This document shows positions 1 through 28,511 of a stretch of 64,000 bases of DNA, piece by piece (the stretch's first letter is position 1; every line of letters starts with the position of its first letter). The stretch lies in assembly GCA_014650015.1 (NCBI GenBank), contig BMUD01000004.1:1-64000 (forward strand), in the 5' to 3' direction. The notes beneath the pieces were generated by a model that saw nothing but the letters and a program-made list of their open reading frames with translations, searched no databases and was not told where the DNA came from. The translations under genes were made by a program, and so were the position numbers. Source of the DNA: Streptomyces griseoloalbus (GTDB lineage: Bacteria; Actinomycetota; Actinomycetes; Streptomycetales; Streptomycetaceae).

Positions 1-21121
<21,121 letters not shown>

Positions 21122-21500
21122 TTCAACGCAACCCATCTGGAAGGAGACCGGCGGACGGCTGGCCATCCGGTGGGGACACCGGGTGTTCGGTGCGGCCGTT
21201 CGGCGGGACGACCGGGGTGTCCGGAGGAAGGGGGAGGGCGGGGGCGGGGCGGGCGTGCCCGGCGCGGAACGTCACGCGCCGGGCAGTCCGGGTCGTACGT
21301 GGTGCCGGGGTCCGCCTGTCCGCGGCGGATCCCCGGCACGACGCCGGGCGGGGACCGCCGCGGCAACTCCTCCGGAACACGCGCGCAGCGCGCGTGCCGT
21401 GCACCCAGTTCCGCAGACCATGGGCCCAGTCTCGGGCGGTACGTCTGCGGAAATCCCTAGTGTGTGAGGCCGGGGCGGACGGCCCGACGGCCGGACGGGC
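21122..21500. other. Leader and promoter gap between dehydratase and PKS genes (379 bp)
   Basis: No gene seen. It holds a PimM-like operator (21445-21460), an inverted repeat of its half-site (TTCCGCAGAC at 21409-21418 and GTCTGCGGAA at 21443-21452), and a short palindrome with arms ACGCGCGC (21379-21386) and GCGCGCGT (21388-21395). The PKS gene is therefore probably transcribed from its own promoter, with a leader of about 300 bases. Confidence 0.6.
21445..21460 (-). promoter_or_regulatory. PimM/NysRIV-type LuxR-PAS operator upstream of PKS gene
   Basis: The plus strand reads CTGCGGAAATCCCTAG. It matches the published PimM consensus CTVGGGAWWTCCCBAG at 15 of 16 positions (C for G at position 4). 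It lies about 325 bp upstream of the PKS start, in the only gap before that gene. PimM-class regulators activate polyene cluster promoters, so this predicts positive control by a cluster regulator outside the window. Confidence 0.7.
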
Positions 21501-22538
21501 CTACCAGCTGCCGGCGGCCGCCACCAGCCGGCTGTAGTCGCGATCGCGCGAGGCCTGGCGCAGGTCGGACTCGACCATCATGCGCATCAGCTGCTCGAAG
21601 TCGACCTCGGGCTCCCAGCCCAGCTCCTTGCGGGCGTTGGTCGAATCGGCGCACAGCGTCTCGACCTCGGCGGGCCGCACCAGTCCGGGGTCGACCACGA
21701 CGTGGTCGCGCCAGTCCAGGCCCACGTGCTCGAAGGCGATGCGTGCCGCGTCGCGCACGGTGTGCATCCGCCCGGTGCCCACGACGTAGTCGCCGGGCTC
21801 CTCCTGCTGGAGCATCAGGTGCATGGCACGCACGTAGTCGCCGGCGAAGCCCCAGTCGCGCTCGGCGTCCAGGTTGCCGAGGCTGACCTTGTCCATCAGG
21901 CCCAGCTTGATCTGGGCCACCGCCAGGGTGATCTTCCGGGTCACGAACTCGGCGCCGCGGCGCGGGGACTCGTGGTTGAAGAGGATCCCGGAGACGCCGT
22001 ACATCCCGAACGACTCGCGGTAGTTGCGGGTGATGTAGTGGCCGAACGTCTTGGCCACGCCGTACGGGCTGCGCGGGTGGAACCGGGTCGTCTCGCTCTG
22101 CGGGCTCTCCACGACCTGCCCGAACATCTCCGAGGAGGACGCCTGGTAGAAGCGGATCTGGCCGCGGGAGGCGCCGCCGGAGGACTTGCTCAGTCCGCTG
22201 ACCATGCGGATGGCCTCGAGCATGCGCAGCACGCCGGTGCCGTTGACCTCGGTGACCAGTTCGGGCTGCTGCCAGGACATGGGGACGAAGGAGATCGCCC
22301 CCAGGTTGTAGACCTCGTCGGGCTGGACCAGGTCGACCGCCGAGACCAGGCTCCCCTGGTCCATCAGGTCGCCGTCCACGAAGGACAGACCGGGGATCAT
22401 CTCGGCGATCCGGTCCTTTCGCGGGTTGGCCTGCCCACGGCAGAGCCCCCACACCGCGTACCCCTGGCTCAGCAGGTGTTCCGCCAGGTACGAGCCGTCC
22501 TGTCCGGTGATTCCGGTGATCAGTGCGCGCTTGGACAT
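21501..22538 (-). CDS. gmd: GDP-mannose 4,6-dehydratase (mycosamine pathway)
   Basis: NADP-dependent conversion of GDP-D-mannose to GDP-4-keto-6-deoxy-D-mannose, the first committed step toward GDP-mycosamine in polyene producers. The 345-residue protein has the Rossmann motif GITGQDG at residues 7-13, the SSSEMFG substrate segment and the SDR catalytic pair in YGVAK. It is of typical length for NysDIII/AmphDIII. The ATG at 22538 was chosen because a purine-rich GGAAAGAGAAG sits just before it and the protein then opens with MSKRALITG; an upstream in-frame ATG at 22589 would add 17 unusual residues. It precedes the PKS gene on the same strand, as nysDIII/amphDIII do with nysI/amphI (from memory). 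A general GDP-sugar role (e.g. GDP-fucose or rhamnose) is the alternative. Confidence 0.93.
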   Translation of the reverse strand: MSKRALITGITGQDGSYLAEHLLSQGYAVWGLCRGQANPRKDRIAEMIPGLSFVDGDLMDQGSLVSAVDLVQPDEVYNLGAISFVPMSWQQPELVTEVNGTGVLRMLEAIRMVSGLSKSSGGASRGQIRFYQASSSEMFGQVVESPQSETTRFHPRSPYGVAKTFGHYITRNYRESFGMYGVSGILFNHESPRRGAEFVTRKITLAVAQIKLGLMDKVSLGNLDAERDWGFAGDYVRAMHLMLQQEEPGDYVVGTGRMHTVRDAARIAFEHVGLDWRDHVVVDPGLVRPAEVETLCADSTNARKELGWEPEVDFEQLMRMMVESDLRQASRDRDYSRLVAAAGSW

Positions 22539-22739
22539 CTTCTCTCTTTCCACCGCCACGGAGAGGACCGGTCGGCGTGGAGCCGGCACCGCGCCCGCGG
22601 ACCGGAAGCGGCTTCATCCGAGGCGGGACGCGCGTCCTGAGGCGCACCGGTGCCTGTCCGGTCCTGCCGCATGCCGAGACGCACGGCCTGCGCTGACTCA
22701 CGAGCCGTCCTCGTGACGGCCATGCAAGCACCGAAAGGC

Positions 22740-22755
22740 CTAAGGAATTTCCGAG
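22740..22755 (-). promoter_or_regulatory. Second PimM-type operator, upstream of dehydratase gene
   Basis: CTAAGGAATTTCCGAG matches CTVGGGAWWTCCCBAG at 14 of 16 positions (A at 4, T at 11) and is nearly symmetrical. It lies about 200 bp upstream of the dehydratase ATG, in the AT-richest part of the gap. With the better site before the PKS gene it suggests both genes are controlled by one LuxR-PAS regulator. Confidence 0.58.
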
Positions 22756-22836
22756 TCTTCGCCGACGCACCGCGACGGGAGCCCGCTCGGGCCCCCACCG
22801 GGACCAACCCGCCGAACCCCGGACGCAAGGACGCGG

Positions 22837-23010
22837 GACGCGGGGCGCCGGTGCGGGCCGTGGGCGCCAAGTCTTCGGAGGTCGGACGCCGAACACCGGG
22901 CGGGCCGTGGGCACCCGGTCTTCCGAGACCGGACGCCGAACACCGAGCGCGCCATGGACACCAGGCCTTCCGAGACCGGACGCCGAACACCGGGCGAGCC
23001 GTGGGCGTCA
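22837..23010. repeat. 47-bp tandem repeat upstream of the dehydratase gene
   Basis: The string GGACGCCGAACACCG recurs at 22884, 22931 and 22978, an exact 47-bp period. Copies 22884-22930 and 22931-22977 are similar along their full length; the copy starting at 22978 decays after about 30 bases and a degenerate copy precedes at 22837. The period is not a multiple of three, so it is not a coding repeat. Confidence 0.85.
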
Positions 23011-23273
23011 GACCGCCGCACGCGGTCGGGCACGGGGAGCCGGGTCGCCGGACGGCCACCGGACGCCGGCCCCTGAGCCGCCGGTCGGGCCGCCGTTCGG
23101 GCCGCCGGGGCGGGGACGCCAACTGTCCGTTGCCGGCTGCCGGCTGCCGACTGCCGGCCCGGGACGCCGAGCGCCGCGATCCTGTGACCGGTCCGGGCCC
23201 CGGCCCTCGGTCGTGGTTTCCGCGCACCGGCGCGCGGGGGCCGTCGCCGGGGCACCGCGGCGCGTCCGCCGCC

Positions 23274-24119
23274 TCACCCGTCCCGCTGCACCACTGCCTG
23301 CGGGGAGAAGGTCACCGGGCCGCCGGACAGCAAGTCGCCCGGAGGGATGCCCGGCTGGTGTCCCCCCGGTGGCTCCGGCCGGGCGGCGGCCGGGCCGAGG
23401 GTGAGCCGGGAGACGATGCGGTACCGGTCCCCCCGGTAGAGCGAGTGGACGTACTCGACCGGCCGGCCGGTGGTGCCGGTGGTGAGGCGCTCGAAGAGCA
23501 GGGCCGGCGAGAACTCGGGGACGTCCAGCAGGTCCGCCTCCGCGCGGGTCACCACCGTGGGTTCGATGGACTGCACCGCCTCACCGACCTGCACCCCGTG
23601 CCGGTCCCGGAAGTGCTCGTACAGATCGCCCTGTTCCAGTTCCTCCCTGGTCAGCTCCGGCACGAGGTCCGCCGGGACGTGCAGATGCTCGATGGCCATG
23701 GGCGAGCCGTCGACCAGCCGGAGACGGGCCACGTAATGGATCCGCGCCGCCGGTGACACGCGCAGCCTGCGCCCCACCCGGGCCCCGGCCGGCAGGGTGC
23801 GGAACTCCAGGAGCCTGCTGGTCCACACACCCGTGGCCCGGGGCAGGGTGAAGGAGTTCCGCTGCGACACCAGCTCCTGGGTGATCTTCTCGGCGGCCAC
23901 GAACATGCCGCGGCCGTGCTCGCGCACCAGCAGTCCCGCCACCACGAGTTCGTCCACCGCGGCGCGCAGCGTCGGGCGTGACACGCCGAGTCGGGCGCAC
24001 AGACTGCGTTCCGAGGGGATGGCGTCGCCGGGGCGCCGGGCCTCGATGAGTTCGAGGATCGCGTCGCGCACCCGCTCACGCTTGAGCACGGCACCGGAGG
24101 CGGCGCGATCGGTCTCCAT
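23274..24119 (-). CDS. GntR-family (HutC/UTRA) transcriptional regulator
   Basis: 281-residue repressor-type regulator. Residues about 15-80 form a winged helix-turn-helix (RDAILELIEARRPGDAIPSE, then SVSRPTLRAAVDELV-like recognition region), followed by a UTRA ligand-binding domain (about 100-250), which usually binds a phosphosugar or related small metabolite. ATG 24119 is preferred because GGGAG lies six bases before it; an in-frame ATG at 24188 lacks a good ribosome site. It is divergent from the CBM3-GH16 gene, which it may regulate together with itself. A DasR-like half-palindrome lies between the two genes. The ligand is unknown. Confidence 0.85.
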   Translation of the reverse strand: METDRAASGAVLKRERVRDAILELIEARRPGDAIPSERSLCARLGVSRPTLRAAVDELVVAGLLVREHGRGMFVAAEKITQELVSQRNSFTLPRATGVWTSRLLEFRTLPAGARVGRRLRVSPAARIHYVARLRLVDGSPMAIEHLHVPADLVPELTREELEQGDLYEHFRDRHGVQVGEAVQSIEPTVVTRAEADLLDVPEFSPALLFERLTTGTTGRPVEYVHSLYRGDRYRIVSRLTLGPAAARPEPPGGHQPGIPPGDLLSGGPVTFSPQAVVQRDG

Positions 24120-24479
24120 ACGGGACTCCCGTTCGTCGTCGGATCGGCGGGCCGTGTGACCGTCGGGCACTGGTATGGCTTCGACCATAACCGGTCCGCC
24201 GGTCGAGGGAATCCGTCCCCGGACGTCAAATCCGCGCTCTGCGGGGAGGGTTGACGGCCACATTGGTCTATGCCACCTTCGTTCGACATCGACTGGTAAA
24301 GCCTCGGGGGCCAACTGGTCAACTCCGAGGAGGGTGCGTGCCCGACGCCCGTCCCCGCCGGGACGCGCATCCCGCGAGGGCCCGGGCCGCCGCCACGAGC
24401 CCCGCGGCGGGCGGCATCACCCCCGCACGCCGCACAGACGATCCACCGTGCGCCACCCCCCACAGCGAAAGGAACACGG
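24120..24479. other. Divergent promoter region, GntR gene / GH16 gene (360 bp)
   Basis: No gene seen. It carries the DasR/HutC-like site at 24264-24275 and extra partial motifs (CTGGTA near 24291, CTGGTCAA near 24315). The first 60 bases next to the regulator contain a loose inverted repeat, GGTATGG / CCATAACC. Confidence 0.45.
24264..24275. promoter_or_regulatory. DasR/HutC-like operator candidate
   Basis: TGGTCTATGCCA differs at two positions from the TGGTCTAGACCA core bound by DasR-type GntR/HutC regulators. It sits between the GntR gene and the GH16 gene, so either the local regulator or DasR itself could use it. Confidence 0.4.
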
Positions 24480-25895
24480 ATGAGCACTCGTCCCACCGGC
24501 CGCCGCACCCGAGCGGCACTCGCGCTGACCGCCCTGCTCGGCAGCGCCGCCCTGGCCGGCCTTCCCGCCACCACCGCCGCCGCCGCGGACGGCCCCCTCA
24601 CCGTGCAGTACCGCACCGGATCGGGCGGGGCCACCGCCGACCAGAGCGAGCCCTGGCTCAAGGTCCGCAACACCGGTGCCGGCACCGTCCAGTTGAGCCA
24701 GGTGAAGATCCGCTACTACTTCAAGGCCGACGCCCCGGACGCCACGTACCGCTTCGCCTGCTCCTGGGCGGTCAGGGGCTGCTCCGCCATCACCGGCACG
24801 TTCGGCACTCTCGCCCACCCCACCGCGACGGCCGACCGCTACCTGGAGATCGGGTTCACCCCGTCCGCCGGTTCACTGGCCCCCGGCGCCGACTCCGGGG
24901 ACATGCAGCTGCGCTTCCACCGGACGAACTGGCAGACGCTGGCGCAGAGCGACGACTACTCCTTCAACGGCGCCCAGACCTCCTACGCCGACTGGAACAA
25001 GGTCACCGCTCGGCTCGCCGGCGCCACGGTGTGGGGCACGGCGCCCGAGGGCGACGACTCGCCCGGTCCGACCGACCCGCCGGGCGGCGGCCAGGCCCTG
25101 TTCGACGACTTCGACTACACCTCGCACACCGACCCGGCGATCTCCGCGCACGGCTGGAGCGTGCGCGCCAACTCCGGCGGCCCGGGGGTGCCCGGCGCGA
25201 CCTGGGACCCGTCCAAGGTCACCTTCAGCGCCTCGGGCGGCAACTCGGTGATGAACCTGGAGACCTCCACCGCCGGCACCGGCGCCTCCACCACGCACAC
25301 CGAGATCCTCACCAAGAGCATGAAGTTCCGCAACGGCACCTACGCCGCCCGCGTCCGGTTCTCCGACACGCCGAAGTACGGGCCCGACGGCGACCGGATC
25401 GTCCAGGCCTTCTTCACCATCAACGACCTCAAGGCCCCCATGGCCGACGACTACGCCGAGTACGACTTCGAGTACCTGCCCAACGGCGGCTGGGGCGAGC
25501 CGGCCAACATCCTCTACACGACCTCCTGGGAGACCTTCAATCCGGACCCCTGGCAGGCGGTCAACCAGCACAGCGAGAGCCGGCAGAGCTTCGCCGGCTG
25601 GCACGACCTCGTCGTCACCATCGACGACAGCGCCATCACCTACTACATCGACGGACAGCGCTTCGGCACGCACGGCGCCGCGTACCTGCCCGAGCGCCCG
25701 ATGTCGATCAACTTCAACCAGTGGCTGATCGACCTCCAGGGGCAGACGTCGACCGCGCCCCGCGCCTACGACCAGCAGGTGGACTACGTCCTGCACGTGA
25801 AGGACCAGGTGCTCACGCCGGCCCAGGTCAGCGCGAAGATCAACGCCTACCGTGCCGCCGGCACGTCCTTCGTGGACGAGGTTCCGGCCCCCTGA
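24480..25895 (+). CDS. Secreted CBM3-GH16-like glucanase
   Basis: 471-residue exported polysaccharide hydrolase. The N-terminus is a Sec-type signal peptide (basic start, hydrophobic stretch, cleavage near Ala-Ala-Ala-Asp at about residue 36). Residues about 37-170 resemble a cellulose-binding CBM3 (LTVQYRTG, KIRYYFKAD). After a Pro/Gly linker (PGPTDPPGGG) comes a GH16-type beta-jelly-roll. The catalytic segment reads EYDFEYLPNGGW, that is E-x-D-x-E as in GH16 but with Tyr where most members have Ile/Leu/Val. Likely substrates are beta-1,3/1,4-glucans or xyloglucan; the CBM suggests a cellulose-containing cell wall. AAGGAA precedes the ATG. A strong terminator follows at 25943. Confidence 0.8.
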   Translation: MSTRPTGRRTRAALALTALLGSAALAGLPATTAAAADGPLTVQYRTGSGGATADQSEPWLKVRNTGAGTVQLSQVKIRYYFKADAPDATYRFACSWAVRGCSAITGTFGTLAHPTATADRYLEIGFTPSAGSLAPGADSGDMQLRFHRTNWQTLAQSDDYSFNGAQTSYADWNKVTARLAGATVWGTAPEGDDSPGPTDPPGGGQALFDDFDYTSHTDPAISAHGWSVRANSGGPGVPGATWDPSKVTFSASGGNSVMNLETSTAGTGASTTHTEILTKSMKFRNGTYAARVRFSDTPKYGPDGDRIVQAFFTINDLKAPMADDYAEYDFEYLPNGGWGEPANILYTTSWETFNPDPWQAVNQHSESRQSFAGWHDLVVTIDDSAITYYIDGQRFGTHGAAYLPERPMSINFNQWLIDLQGQTSTAPRAYDQQVDYVLHVKDQVLTPAQVSAKINAYRAAGTSFVDEVPAP

Positions 25896-25942
25896 CGGCC
25901 TGACCGTCGACGGCCCGAACCTCGCACACTCCTCCGACTCAC

Positions 25943-25975
25943 CGGCCGGGGCCCCCTGGACGCGGGCCCCGGCCG
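25943..25975. terminator. Terminator hairpin after the GH16 gene
   Basis: Perfect 12-bp arms CGGCCGGGGCCC (25943-25954) and its complement (25964-25975) with a 9-base loop. Confidence 0.75.
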
Positions 25976-25988
25976 CGTTCCCCCGCGC

Positions 25989-26225
25989 GTGACTTCTCCC
26001 GGAGTTCATGATCTTCTCCGAGGAGACGCCGACGCCACCTCCACTCCCGGCCTGACCACCGGCCCGGTGTACACGGTCGCCGTCTCGGGGCCGAAGCACT
26101 ACGAGCTCGCCCCCGAGGACGACAACGGGTGGACCCGCGACGGGGCGACCCAGGTGGTCCGCGCCGGACACACCTCCACCGTCCACGGGATGCCCGTGCC
26201 GCCCGCCCCGGCCACCGGCGACTGA
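25989..26225 (+). pseudogene. Small frame of uncertain status, possible gene remnant
   Basis: 78 codons opening with ATG ACT TCT and unusually A/T-rich codons; from about 26040 third positions become strongly G/C, as in the neighbouring genes. The later part (TGPVYTVAVSGPKHYEL, then a Pro-rich end) looks like the tail of a larger protein, but I do not recognise it and the first 17 residues look non-coding. It lies between two strong hairpins and in the same frame as the preceding GH16 gene, past its stop. Either a short hypothetical gene or a decayed 3' end. Confidence 0.35.
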
Positions 26226-26247
26226 CGGCCTCGGCCGCCCGCTGGAA

Positions 26248-26287
26248 GCCCCCGTCCCGCCCGGATGCGTCCGGGCGGGACGGGGGC
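26248..26287. terminator. Long terminator hairpin
   Basis: Perfect 18-bp arms (GCCCCCGTCCCGCCCGGA at 26248-26265, complement at 26270-26287) with a TGCG loop, upstream of the IclR gene. Confidence 0.8.
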
Positions 26288-26328
26288 CCGCTCTTGCCTG
26301 CGGCGGTGGGCCGGGGCAGGCTGGTCCC

Positions 26329-27081
26329 ATGGGTGGCGGCCCGACGCTCATCGGTTCCGTCCAGCGCGCCTTCCGGCTGCTGGAGGCGGCGAGCGCCCAT
26401 CAGAACGGCGCGCCGGCGAAACAGCTGGCACGGGAGACGGGCCTGCCCCTGGCCACCGCCTACCACCTGCTGCGCACGCTGGTGCACGACGGGTATCTGC
26501 GCAAACTGGACGACGGCGCGTTCGTCCTGGGCGACCGGTTGCGGACCCTACACACGGCGGGCCGCGGGCAGGCGCTGCTGAGCCGGGTCCGCCCGGCGCT
26601 CACCGCGCTGCGCGACGAGCTCTCCACCGCCGCTTATCTCACCTTCTACGAGGACGGCGAGATCCGTGTCGCCGAGATCGTCGACAGCCCCCGCACCCCG
26701 CGGGCCGAACTCTGGGTGGGTTTCGAGGACGCCGGGCACGCCACCGCACTGGGCAAGGCCGTGCTGCGGGAACTGGACGACGAGGCACGCAGGGAGTACC
26801 TCTCCCGGCACCCCCTCAACGACCTCACCCCGCGGACGATCACCACGGCCGTGGAGCTGATCCGCCGGATCGAGTCCACCGCCCTGGCGCCGGCCGTCAC
26901 CGACGTGGAGGAGTACTCCCTCGGCACCGTCTGTGTCGCGGTGCCCGTGTACAGCGGGAACACACTGGGTTCGCTCGGCGTGTCCATGCGCAAGGACCGG
27001 CTCTCCCGGCTCGAGAAGGTCCGCGAGCGGCTCCTCCCCGTGGCCGGACGGGTGACCCGGGGACTGTCGCTCACCATTTGA
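26329..27081 (+). CDS. IclR-family transcriptional regulator
   Basis: 250 residues. An N-terminal winged helix-turn-helix (about residues 5-65, GSVQRAFRLLEAASAHQ, then KQLARETGLPLATAYHLLRTL) is followed by the IclR effector-binding domain (about 75-245), which binds small aromatic or sugar-derived ligands in this family. It has no obvious partner: the upstream side is closed by a terminator and the next gene, 109 bp downstream, is a PP2C phosphatase. The regulon cannot be inferred from position. Confidence 0.88.
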   Translation: MGGGPTLIGSVQRAFRLLEAASAHQNGAPAKQLARETGLPLATAYHLLRTLVHDGYLRKLDDGAFVLGDRLRTLHTAGRGQALLSRVRPALTALRDELSTAAYLTFYEDGEIRVAEIVDSPRTPRAELWVGFEDAGHATALGKAVLRELDDEARREYLSRHPLNDLTPRTITTAVELIRRIESTALAPAVTDVEEYSLGTVCVAVPVYSGNTLGSLGVSMRKDRLSRLEKVRERLLPVAGRVTRGLSLTI

Positions 27082-27190
27082 AAAGCACCCCCTTGTGACG
27101 TTCGCAACGATCATCTTTCCTGAATAAGCAGAATAAGCAGACATTCGGGACACGCGTACGCCGCGTAAACGTGAGGACAGCGGACGACAC

Positions 27191-28486
27191 ATGAGTCATG
27201 CCCGTCAGCATGGTCGCGACCAGTGGCCGTTTCGGCACCACAAGCGGGGGGTCGGGCGCGCATCGTCACCACGGACACGCGCCGTCGCACACTGGGCCGC
27301 GGGTACCCCCGTCCTGCCCCTGCTGATCGCCTTCGCCGTCGTGTGCGTCGACCTCGTCGGCGGTACCGGCAAGATCTGGCTGCCGCTGCTCGCCGCCGGG
27401 CCGGCCCTGGCGGCGGCCACCAGCCGGCCGCTCAAGGTCCTCGGCGTCGGCCTCGTCGCCGCCCTGCTCGGCGCGGCGATCGGCGTCCGGCACGGCATGC
27501 CGGCCTCGGAGCTGGGCGTCGTACTCGCCGCGCTGGTGACCGTCACCCTGGCCGGTGCCCTCGCCGGCGCCCTGCGCGGGCGTCGGGAGCGGGTGCTCGC
27601 CGCCGTCCGCTCCGTGGCCGAGACCGCGCAGCACGCCCTGCTCAAGCCGGTCCCGGAGACCGTCGGCCCGTTCCAGGCGGCGGTCCACTACACCGCCGCG
27701 GCGGCCGAGGCCCGGATCGGCGGTGACCTCTACGCCCTCATCCCCACCCCGCACGGGGTCAGGATGATCGTCGGCGATGTGCGCGGCAAGGGCCTGCCGG
27801 CCGTGGGGACGGCCGCCCTCGTGCTCGGTGTCTTCCGGGAGGCGGCCTACGACGAGCCGGATCTGCTGGACGTCGTCTGCCGGATCGAGCGGAGCCTGGC
27901 CCGCAATCTCGGGTACGACGACTTCGTCACCGCCGTGGTCGCCGGATACCCGGAGCCCGGGCGTCTGGAGATGGTCAACTGCGGCCACGCGCCTCCGCTG
28001 ATGATCCGCGGCACCGACGTGGTGACGGTGACCCCCGTCCGCCCGTCGCCGCCCCTGGGGCTGCGCGCCCTGTCGGGCGAGGCCCCCAGCCTCCAGGTGG
28101 TGTCCTTCACCGAGGGGGACCAGCTGCTGCTCTACACCGACGGTGTCACGGAGGCCCGGGACGCCGACCGGGAGTTCTACCCGCTGGCCGAAGGCCTGAC
28201 CCGGCATGTGTGCGACGAGCCGTCCCGTACGCTCGCCGCGCTGCACCAGGAACTGCTGGCCCACGTGGGCGGCCGGCTGCACGACGATGCCGCGCTGCTC
28301 CTGCTCCGCAAGCCCGTCGCCGCTTCCGGGACGGACACCCCCCGGGCGGACGCTCCCGGGACGGACGCCTCCGGTGGGCGGCCCGACGGGCTCACCCCGA
28401 CCGGCACGCCCGTGGTCCGGCCGCTCGCGGAGCAGACGGAGGAGGCCATCGGCGACGCCTTCGACGACCGGGAAGGCGCCGCCTGA
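27191..28486 (+). CDS. Membrane-anchored PP2C/SpoIIE-type serine phosphatase
   Basis: 431 residues. Three to four hydrophobic segments lie in residues about 38-130, followed by a PP2C domain of the SpoIIE type (about 160-375). Metal-binding motifs are visible: GGDLYALI, IVGDVRGKG, LLLYTDGVTEARD and HDDAALLLL. The tail is Pro/Thr/Gly-rich. Such proteins often dephosphorylate anti-sigma factor antagonists in streptomycetes; no anti-sigma partner is adjacent. The ATG at 27191 has only a distant GAGG (about 14 bases upstream). The gap before it carries a direct repeat, GAATAAGCA twice (27122-27140). Confidence 0.87.
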   Translation: MSHARQHGRDQWPFRHHKRGVGRASSPRTRAVAHWAAGTPVLPLLIAFAVVCVDLVGGTGKIWLPLLAAGPALAAATSRPLKVLGVGLVAALLGAAIGVRHGMPASELGVVLAALVTVTLAGALAGALRGRRERVLAAVRSVAETAQHALLKPVPETVGPFQAAVHYTAAAAEARIGGDLYALIPTPHGVRMIVGDVRGKGLPAVGTAALVLGVFREAAYDEPDLLDVVCRIERSLARNLGYDDFVTAVVAGYPEPGRLEMVNCGHAPPLMIRGTDVVTVTPVRPSPPLGLRALSGEAPSLQVVSFTEGDQLLLYTDGVTEARDADREFYPLAEGLTRHVCDEPSRTLAALHQELLAHVGGRLHDDAALLLLRKPVAASGTDTPRADAPGTDASGGRPDGLTPTGTPVVRPLAEQTEEAIGDAFDDREGAA

Positions 28487-28511
28487 GCCGACGGTCCCGT
28501 CGCGTCAGGCG
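28480..28511. terminator. Bidirectional terminator sharing both stop codons
   Basis: CGCCTGA (28480-28486) pairs with TCAGGCG (28505-28511), with an inner stem CGACGG/CCGTCG (28489-28494 and 28497-28502). The TGA stops of the phosphatase gene and the convergent beta-glucosidase gene both lie in the outer stem. Confidence 0.7.

Larger units (their letters stand above)
22539..23273. other. Long upstream region of the dehydratase gene (735 bp, no gene)
   Basis: I see no convincing coding frame. It contains a PimM-like site at 22740-22755 and a 47-bp tandem repeat at 22837-23010. The end nearest 23273 is featureless GC-rich sequence and marks the switch from polyene genes to sugar-utilisation genes, so it is a candidate cluster boundary. 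Confidence 0.5.

Noticed and set aside
22650-23756. 368-codon plus-strand frame across the dehydratase upstream gap
   Set aside because: Crosses the 47-bp non-coding repeat and the antisense of the GntR gene; composition is Arg/Pro/Gly-rich without domains.
24873-26351. 492-codon minus-strand frame across the GH16 gene
   Set aside because: Antisense shadow; the plus strand encodes a signal peptide, CBM3 and GH16 motifs.
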